Positions 61,001 through 64,000 of a stretch of 64,000 bases of DNA are shown piece by piece. The stretch is from contig NC_088302.1 of assembly GCF_032854445.1 (NCBI RefSeq), positions 29,543,979 to 29,607,978 on the forward strand, in the 5' to 3' direction. This DNA is from Liolophura sinensis. Taxonomy: Eukaryota; Mollusca; Polyplacophora; Chitonida; Chitonidae. The notes beneath the pieces were generated by a model, which saw only the letters and a list, made by a program, of their open reading frames with translations, was not told where the DNA came from and ran no database searches. A program made the position numbers and the translations under genes. Numbering within the stretch: position 1 is the stretch's first letter; every line of letters begins with the position of its first letter.

Positions 61001-63588
61001 CGATCTGTTTGATGTCCGCGGATAATGACTTTTGTGACGCAGGAAGCTTTTAGAACAATCAAGTAGACGGGGCGAATTACCAACATTGGTCCATCAACAG
61101 AAAGTCTATAGAAGCTGGGGCTATCCTTAGAAAACGGCACTTCTTTCAAAACGGTCGGTCTGTTTGACGACCAAACCGAACTAATTAGCGCGACGTCGCT
61201 GATCACTATCATTAGGAATTCGCTTTATCTGGTGTCACTGAGAGTAAAACTGCACCCAAAGAAGAAAATATGGGAATTCTCTCTTGAGAAACGATACAGA
61301 TGATAGCTAGCAATTTTGACGGAAAGAGAAGCGAAAATAGCCAAATTTTAAAAAGCAGCTTGTAGTGATTTTAAATGAATTATTTACTGTTTTACTAACA
61401 CTGGGGCAATTCTCCATTTTGGTATGAATTTGCATGGGGCACCGAATAAAACAAATAACATGAATCATGAGACATACGTTCTAAGGTCACGCATGTTAAG
61501 AACAGCGACTTTAAATGACTAATAATATATGATAACATGAATATGGATGGACCCACTCTCTGAGTCAGATCGAGTTTTCGTTTTCTATCTGACCAGTTGC
61601 GTATTAGATTGCTAGGCGAAAGGCCTATAGCTTACTATTTATACACTCACATTCTTACTTCCCTGTTTTAAAAAGTGAAGTCGACTTCATTTATGCGTAT
61701 TTTGAAACGACAACTTTATCTTGATCTAGCAGCCATAGGATTGGCCTGATACAACTGTTATTTCCAGTCGATACAAAGAGCGGCTAATGGTTCTGAGTGC
61801 TATAGTTGCAAGTGAAGGCCAGGTGGATGTGATATTTTTGTGATATTTTTATCAACATTGTGAATGAAGCGCCCCATTACAAGTGCACTAGGGTGATTGG
61901 TGGATCAGTCATACATGAATATATCAGGGGTTTCCCAGGCCCCTTGCCATGGTCGGGGTCGAGGAATCACCGCTGGGGTCTTTCACCCATCAAGCTACCC
62001 CTCCTCGAATATTTTGATATTTTTGACGGTTTTTCTCGAAAATAAAATTAATTCTAACCCAATGAAAGTTCATTTATAATGTCAACAAGTTTTGAATGTT
62101 TGGACATATTGTAAGGCAATAATTGTTACGTCATATTATTAAGACTCTTGCCTATCAACCAATGAAAACATAGAATTCCGTCTGCTCACTACGCAACTGG
62201 TTTGAGCGTACGCACACAGATTGCATAGGACCCTGTGATACCTTACCTCATGTTAATACAGGTTATAACACATTACTTCCAGAAAATGAAGAACCTATGT
62301 AGTTTATTTGATTGGTATTTTCAGCCGTAGTCAAGAATATTTCATTTATACGACGGCGGCCAGCATGATGGTGGGAAGTCTGTATGTGTATCTGTAGACA
62401 CGATTTTGTCCAAGCATATCTCCCAAAATACTGTGCCGATTTTGATGAAACATGCCATTCATATTATTTACTGGAATCCCCCTGTCTGTCTGTCTGTTTG
62501 TAGACACGATTTTGCATCTCTCCCAAACTACTGCGCAGATTTCGGTGAAACTTATCATACATCTTATCAATCATCTGAACTTGCACATGCTTACAATTAA
62601 TGGCAATCGGGTAATTATTTTCAGAATTATCCCCATTTAGGACTGGGAAATAGTGTTTTTCAATACATTCAGGTTTTGTGCATGCAATTCTTCTTACAAT
62701 ACTGAACCTGTCTCTGTGAAACTTAGCATACCTATCATCTGAATTTGCGCATACTTGAGTTCAACTACCAAGGTACTTAGTACAATAATGGATTTCCATA
62801 TAGACTGTATTCTCTTCTGATTGTTACATTTCTCCATTCAAACTTGATGTATCAGTAGTGCAATCCGTGCAAACCACGAATGGTCCATGGAACAAGCTAT
62901 ATGAAGCCAAACTAAGAAACATGACGTTCTGTCATTTCCTTTAAAGTTTTCCTAGTTTTATTTTTGGAATTGTTGGGGATATAAGGAGGTATTTCGGACA
63001 TCCTGATTGTAGTTTATATTAGAAATTCTACATTTGTCCGCTGAGTCCACTATACGCAAATTTCAGAACATAAAACACAGATTAGCTGCTTCCATATAAA
63101 GGACCTGCATTAAATGCTCCTTGCAATGCAAACCCTGTTTGTACTGGACAAAAACAGTACTCCATCTTACAGCGAAACTTCCCATCATGATATGTGCCAA
63201 AAGATTTTCAAATATATTTTAACTGCACTGATGTAAGATCCACAATGCCATGTCATCATATAGCTCATTTCAACACCATTTCATTTCGACTTCATACCAC
63301 ATGAGTAAACAGGATTTTATCTGGACACTTCTTGAAATAAGGAGGTGTGTCTTGTGATTTTCTTCTGTATGGTGGTATTTTGCGTAACTCCTCATAGACT
63401 ACATCCATACCTCAACTTACCTGTATTTGTTTAAGTTGCATATTGTTATTGTCGGGTACTCCATGCTCTCCACGTAATGTAAATCCATATTAGTGTGTGT
63501 GGCATCGGAGAGGAATTTCATAACTCTATCTGTTATCTGATAACTAACCAAGGCCAGGCACACAATTAACACGAGGAACCACGTCAGT
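36920..63588 (-). CDS. DEG/ENaC-family sodium channel subunit with giant extracellular coiled-coil insertion (10 exons, 5'-partial)
   Basis: Ten exons, in transcription order: 63588-63421, 53677-53501, 53230-53121, 48009-47828, 47126-46964, 46470-46414, 44694-43550, 38153-37888, 37324-37233, 37068-36920. The splice phases chain without a break and yield 835 residues ending in a TGA stop. Family members are trimeric, amiloride-sensitive, Na+-selective plasma-membrane channels with two TM segments, cytoplasmic termini and a large cysteine-rich ectodomain. Seen here: TM1, ICNLN after TM1, CTWAGRPCG, TDYGLCY, the CLHRC and CKC cluster, CSCSPDC, LQLDIYF before TM2, DIGGS and the GIS filter. There are 14 extracellular cysteines, the same number as in ASICs. 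The unusual part is ~440 residues of coiled-coil-like sequence where ASICs have a short knuckle helix. The N-terminal HG-motif exon is missing from the window. Introns reach 9.7 kb. Which ligand or stimulus gates it (proton, peptide, mechanical) cannot be told from sequence. Confidence 0.93.
37233..37324 (-). CDS. DEG/ENaC exon 9: pre-TM2 beta strand
   Basis: 92 bp with 1 nt finishing Leu, 30 codons and 1 nt carried over. The acceptor is TTTTCTGTTGTAG and the donor GCCT|GTAAGTATT. It encodes NNFLQLDIYFAELTETTITQ and QTSYGLFDLA, matching the family block N-x-L-x-L-x-I-Y-F-x-x-L ... Q ... Y-x-x-x-x-L that enters TM2. The carried-over T begins the codon for the residue just before DIGG. Confidence 0.94.
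37437..37485. repeat. (AAT/AAG)n simple repeat in the intron
   Basis: Interrupted AATAATAAGAATAATAATAA-type run between exons 8 and 9. Confidence 0.85.
37888..38153 (-). CDS. DEG/ENaC exon 8: end of the insertion and approach to the pre-TM2 strand
   Basis: 266 bp: 88 codons plus CT, phase 0 in and phase 2 out. The acceptor is TTTTGTTGTTGACAG and the donor TATCT|GTAAGTTTTT. It encodes DLTMKVKQLMDDIARAGTAM, then a mixed helical region and NHVAEYETELEDYVE, ending in INGKFY, which runs into the conserved L-NNFLQLDIYF of the next exon. Again there are no cysteines. The last ~25 residues may correspond to the normal alpha6-to-beta12 knuckle segment of ASICs, which would place the inserted block upstream of them. 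Confidence 0.9.
38508..38671 (+). repeat. SINE family S1, 5'-truncated, intronic
   Basis: ATGCTGGCTCCCTCCCCGGC through CAGCAACCTGCTGATTGTCG to AAAACACCAATGAAATAAAT. Antisense to the host gene. Confidence 0.88.
39660..39785 (+). repeat. SINE family S1, degenerate fragment, intronic
   Basis: CCAGCAACCTGCGGATGGTT, then CTTCCACCATAAAGCTGATT, then CGGCGTTTAACCCCAGTCAA ATAAATAA. Several internal deletions indicate an old copy. Confidence 0.8.
42170..42227 (+). repeat. SINE family S2 tail fragment, intronic
   Basis: TTCGTGAATGAATGAATATA followed by GCTTAACTCTACTTATATTG and CAGCCATATTGTGGCGATGA. Confidence 0.55.
43550..44694 (-). CDS. DEG/ENaC exon 7: last cysteine cluster fused to ~350-residue coiled-coil-like insertion
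   Basis: 1145 bp: 2 nt finishing Asp, 381 codons, phase 0 out. The acceptor is GGTGTTTCAG and the donor GAG|GTGAGT. The first ~30 residues are canonical: FLNCSCSPDCERVEYDVGIS, equivalent to the CxCxxPCxxxxY block that leads into beta10 of ASICs. From residue ~31 the sequence departs from the family. It becomes a long run rich in E, K, Q, L, S and T with no cysteine, no hydrophobic membrane segment and few prolines, in heptad-like stretches such as QEMDRELTELQEAYTKDRQK and LESLQIELNTLQGEFSKVKK. Eight N-x-S/T sequons (NRS, NAS, NAS, NDS, NST, NKT, NVT, NKS) are consistent with an extracellular, glycosylated stalk. Inference: a multi-helix spike projecting from the knuckle. Long open frames on the opposite strand are shadows. 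Confidence 0.93.
45922..46191 (+). repeat. SINE family S1, complete, perfect 14-bp target-site duplication
   Basis: The tRNA-like head has box A (TGGCTCAGTTGG) at ~45935 and box B (GTGAGTTCAAGTCC) at ~46000. Then come AGCTCATGCTGGCTTCCTCT, CAACCTGCGGATGGTCG, ACCATAATGCTGACCGCCG and the tail ACGGCGTAAAACACCAATCA with (AAAT)n. It is flanked by ATTGGACAGATTTC at 45908-45921 and 46192-46205. It lies in the 1.7-kb intron between exons 6 and 7, antisense to the gene. This is the reference copy for the family in this window. Resemblance to molluscan MetaSINE-type elements is from memory. Confidence 0.96.
46414..46470 (-). CDS. DEG/ENaC exon 6: micro-exon of the thumb
   Basis: A 57-bp exon, too short for ordinary ORF calling. 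The acceptor is CACATTTGTTTTGCAG and the donor ACCACAG|GTACGA. With borrowed nucleotides it reads G-NLTECSANEYFRCIELTT-D. It supplies the two cysteines that normally lie between the CxC and CxCxPxC clusters, plus an NLT sequon. Phase 1 in and phase 1 out both match its neighbours. Confidence 0.87.
46964..47126 (-). CDS. DEG/ENaC exon 5: thumb cysteine cluster
   Basis: 163 bp, phase 0 in and phase 1 out. The acceptor is GGTCTGATTCCAG and the donor GGAG|GTACTG, a modest match. It encodes HFDKSTDGDRWGL, then YAKGCLHRCEAQHWG and KRCKCGMPWMIRYGG. The pattern Y-x-x-x-C-L-x-x-C ... C-x-C ... P is the family thumb (YxxxxCLxxCxxxxxxxxCxC). Its reading frame opens on the minus strand across this stretch and then hits stops, so the exon was identified by homology pattern and phase. 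Confidence 0.88.
47165..47240 (-). repeat. SINE family S1 tail fragment, intronic
   Basis: TTTATTTTATTTGTGTTTAA, CACCCTTCTCAATTTTTCAC, TATATGACGTCATGGGTGG: diverged S1 tail just upstream of exon 5. Confidence 0.55.
47828..48009 (-). CDS. DEG/ENaC exon 4: palm/beta-ball GLSVVLNVEQ block
   Basis: 182 bp: 2 nt finishing Gly, then 60 codons, leaving phase 0. The donor is CAG|GTAAAG. The acceptor (GCTATGTTCACAG) has a weak pyrimidine tract, but the phase fits exactly. It encodes GLSVVLNVEQYEY, VGVKFAIHDPSDHP and a hydrophobic GYFAPVGSHSSVSI stretch. These match the family pattern GLxLxLNxxxxEY ... AGxxVxIHxxxxxP ... PG, which forms the palm and beta-ball core. Confidence 0.93.
48010..53120 (-). 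other. Intron 3 of the channel gene (5.1 kb)
   Basis: Bounded by a GTAAGTTG donor at 53120 downward and a TTCACAG acceptor at ~48012. Contains a D1 repeat (48291-48400) and a 16-nt G tract (49184-49199). Open frames at 49794-50126 and 52493-52777 have no recognised family. Confidence 0.75.
48291..48400 (+). repeat. Dispersed ~105-bp repeat D1, intronic
   Basis: GGGGTAAATTGACAAGAGGC, CAGCTATCACACTGTCGTCG, TTACGCTCTATGTCGTACGT. It shares the 20-bp core exactly with the 32.4-kb copy. Confidence 0.8.
53121..53230 (-). CDS. DEG/ENaC exon 3: CTWAGRPCG / TDYGLCY cysteine motif
   Basis: 110 bp with 1 nt finishing Ser, 36 codons, and 1 nt carried over. The acceptor is CTTCTTTTTTCAG and the donor GGCG|GTAAGTTG. 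It encodes CTWAGRPCG, NFTEIFTDYGLCYKF and a basic tail, SSRKIKSG. This is the best-conserved stretch of the family ectodomain (CxWxGxxC ... F ... TxxGxCYxF), so the family assignment is secure from this exon alone. The NFT sequon falls within it. The following intron is 5.1 kb. Confidence 0.95.
53501..53677 (-). CDS. DEG/ENaC exon 2: start of the finger region
   Basis: 177 bp, phase 2 in and phase 2 out. The acceptor is TTATTTTTCTTTGCAG and the donor CATAG|GTAAGTGTGA. It continues NKY-R into ITEANKTELYSFLHDVV. Residues are charged and variable, as in the finger domain of the family, which differs most between paralogues. N-glycosylation sequons are NKT and NKS. It ends in RKECFVH, whose Cys begins the conserved EF-x-x-C element found before the CxWxGxxC motif in relatives. 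It follows a 9.7-kb intron (53678-63420), the longest in the gene. Confidence 0.9.
54340..54636. mobile_element. Foldback MITE-like element, family M1, intronic, longest copy
   Basis: The left end ACTACAAAAAAAAATTTAAT runs into TTTAACAGAAAGTCTGTTAT and CTGAGTGAT. The right end is its imperfect inverse, CATCACTCAGACAACTTAGA ... TTTCTGTTAAATCG ... TTTGAGTGTA. The centre carries CAGGATATTATGTTAAATGC, as at 18.3 kb. No coding capacity. Confidence 0.75.
57901..57980 (-). repeat. Dispersed ~105-bp repeat D1, intronic, inverted
   Basis: The plus strand reads AAAGACGTACAGCGTAGAGA, CGACGACAGTGTGATAGCTG, ACAAATAG: reverse complement of the D1 core. Confidence 0.75.
62300..62378 (-). repeat. SINE family S1 tail fragment, intronic
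   Basis: AGTTTATTTGATTGGTATTT, GCCGTAGTCAAGAATATTTC, ATACGACGGCGGCCAGCATG, then ATGGTGGG. Truncated at the mid region. Confidence 0.8.
62379..62770. repeat. Degenerate ~100-150 bp tandem repeat, three units
   Basis: Units share (G)TAGACACGATTTTG, TCTCCCAAA(A)TACTG, CCGATTTTGATGAAAC and ATC(A)TCTGAA(C/T)TTGC. The third unit (62670-62770) is the most diverged. Contains short CTGT simple repeats. The GATTTTGATGAAAC word recurs in many animal interspersed repeats. Confidence 0.6.
63421..63588 (-). CDS. DEG/ENaC exon 1 of 10 in window: TM1 and ICNLN motif
   Basis: The acceptor is a pyrimidine-rich tract ending TTCTGTTTCAG and the donor reads CAG|GTAAGT. The exon is 168 bp: 1 nt to finish a codon, 55 codons, and 2 nt carried over. 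It encodes LTWFLVLIVCLALVSY, the first membrane helix with the W typical of family TM1, then a short extracellular linker and the signature YPTITICNLNKY (family pattern FPAVTICNxN). The final AG joins the first A of the next exon to give Arg. The open frame runs on upstream of 63588 to an apparent Met at 63689, but those residues (polar, Lys/Asn-rich) show no family N-terminus, and the acceptor at 63589-63591 is better. I therefore treat that stretch as intron. Confidence 0.92.
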
Positions 63589-64000
63589 CTGAAACAGAAC
63601 AAAAGGTCAGTCATTTGATTGTTTTTAATTGATTTTTGGGGGTTTAGCCTTGTTCTTTTCATTATCTTATTTGTGGCAAGCTGGTCCATATTGTAAGTGC
63701 TGCCTCACTGGAACATCATTATAAAGACTTCAGATAAGACACTCTACCCAGTGATAAGATAATTTACTGACACCGTGTCAGCCTGTAAGTGGCCTATAGT
63801 ATAATGACGAGCAGAACATGTTAATTTTGACATAAATTGGGATTGAACCTGGATCATGGTGATACATGTTAACTTACATGACTTAACTTTTTCTATGAAC
63901 CGTATGGACTACTTTGAGGTCGGTAGAACCGGGATCGAAACCCGGGTCGGGTCATACCAATTATTTTACAAATGGTACTTTTTGCTGCACGGCTTGGCGC
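63589..64000 (-). other. 5' intron of the channel gene and SINE-like sequence at the window edge
   Basis: No N-terminal channel exon (HG motif followed by R-x-x-W) could be found here. From ~63740 the sequence is SINE-like. A piece near 63757 (ACTGACACCGTGTCA) resembles 4825-4840. The last 120 bp, read on the minus strand, contain TTGGTATGACCCGGGTTTCG, as in the SINE at 4.7-5.0 kb. The two pieces lie in opposite relative orientation, so this is a rearranged or nested insertion. Confidence 0.5.

Larger units (their letters stand above)
53678..63420 (-). other. Intron 1 in window (9.7 kb) of the channel gene
   Basis: From donor GTAAGT at 63420 to acceptor TTCTTTGCAG at 53680. Holds an M1 foldback element, a D1 copy, an S1 tail and a degenerate tandem repeat, listed separately. 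No additional channel exon is needed by phase or by family alignment. Remaining open frames (for example 55342-55844 minus and 60450-60850 both strands) show no recognisable protein family. Confidence 0.75.

Noticed and set aside
63589-63689. Open frame extending the channel's TM1 exon upstream to a Met
   Set aside because: The added residues are not like a DEG/ENaC N-terminus, and a good acceptor (TTCTGTTTCAG) sits exactly before the TM1 codons in the expected phase.

Overview
This is a repeat-rich, AT-rich window from an animal nuclear genome. Introns follow GT-AG rules, exons are small and introns run to kilobases. tRNA-headed SINEs are dispersed throughout, and there are no operons or bacterial-style gene packing. 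The main SINE family has a tail reading ACGCCGTACTCAAGAATATT on one strand. That tail, and the ion-channel family present, fit a lophotrochozoan, most likely a mollusc. The taxonomic call is inference from repeat style, not proof.

The one gene I can support occupies the right 27 kb on the minus strand (about 63588 down to 36920). It is a DEG/ENaC (degenerin / epithelial sodium / acid-sensing family) channel subunit. I placed ten consecutive coding exons by hand. All nine junctions agree in splice phase, the donors and acceptors are good, and together they give 835 residues from TM1 to the stop codon. The cytoplasmic N-terminus lies on an exon not found here, probably beyond position 64000. 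The channel core is canonical: TM1, the ICNLN motif, the cysteine-rich finger and thumb with 14 extracellular cysteines, a GIS selectivity filter and TM2. It carries one extraordinary feature. About 440 residues of charged, cysteine-free, coiled-coil-like helix with eight N-glycosylation sequons sit between the last cysteine cluster and the pre-TM2 strand. In ASICs this place holds only a short knuckle segment. The insertion is encoded by one 1145-bp exon plus the following 266-bp exon.

The left 36.9 kb has no gene I can defend. It is a museum of repeats: a degenerate ~55-60 bp array (2.9-3.3 kb); a 32-bp minisatellite interrupted by a SINE (4.6-6.2 kb); 28-bp, 77-bp and 61-bp arrays; a 366-bp tandem duplication carrying a 56-codon ORF (17.4-18.1 kb); foldback MITE-like elements; a ~470-bp inverted-repeat element with a Penelope/hammerhead-like signature (23.4-23.9 kb); and a (TA)n tract leading into a 3.8-kb, 47-bp minisatellite with a 1485-bp higher-order duplication (28.06-31.9 kb).

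The same SINE and MITE families recur in the channel gene's introns. One intronic SINE has a perfect 14-bp target-site duplication. Gene-level regulation cannot be read here because the promoter and first exon are outside the window.
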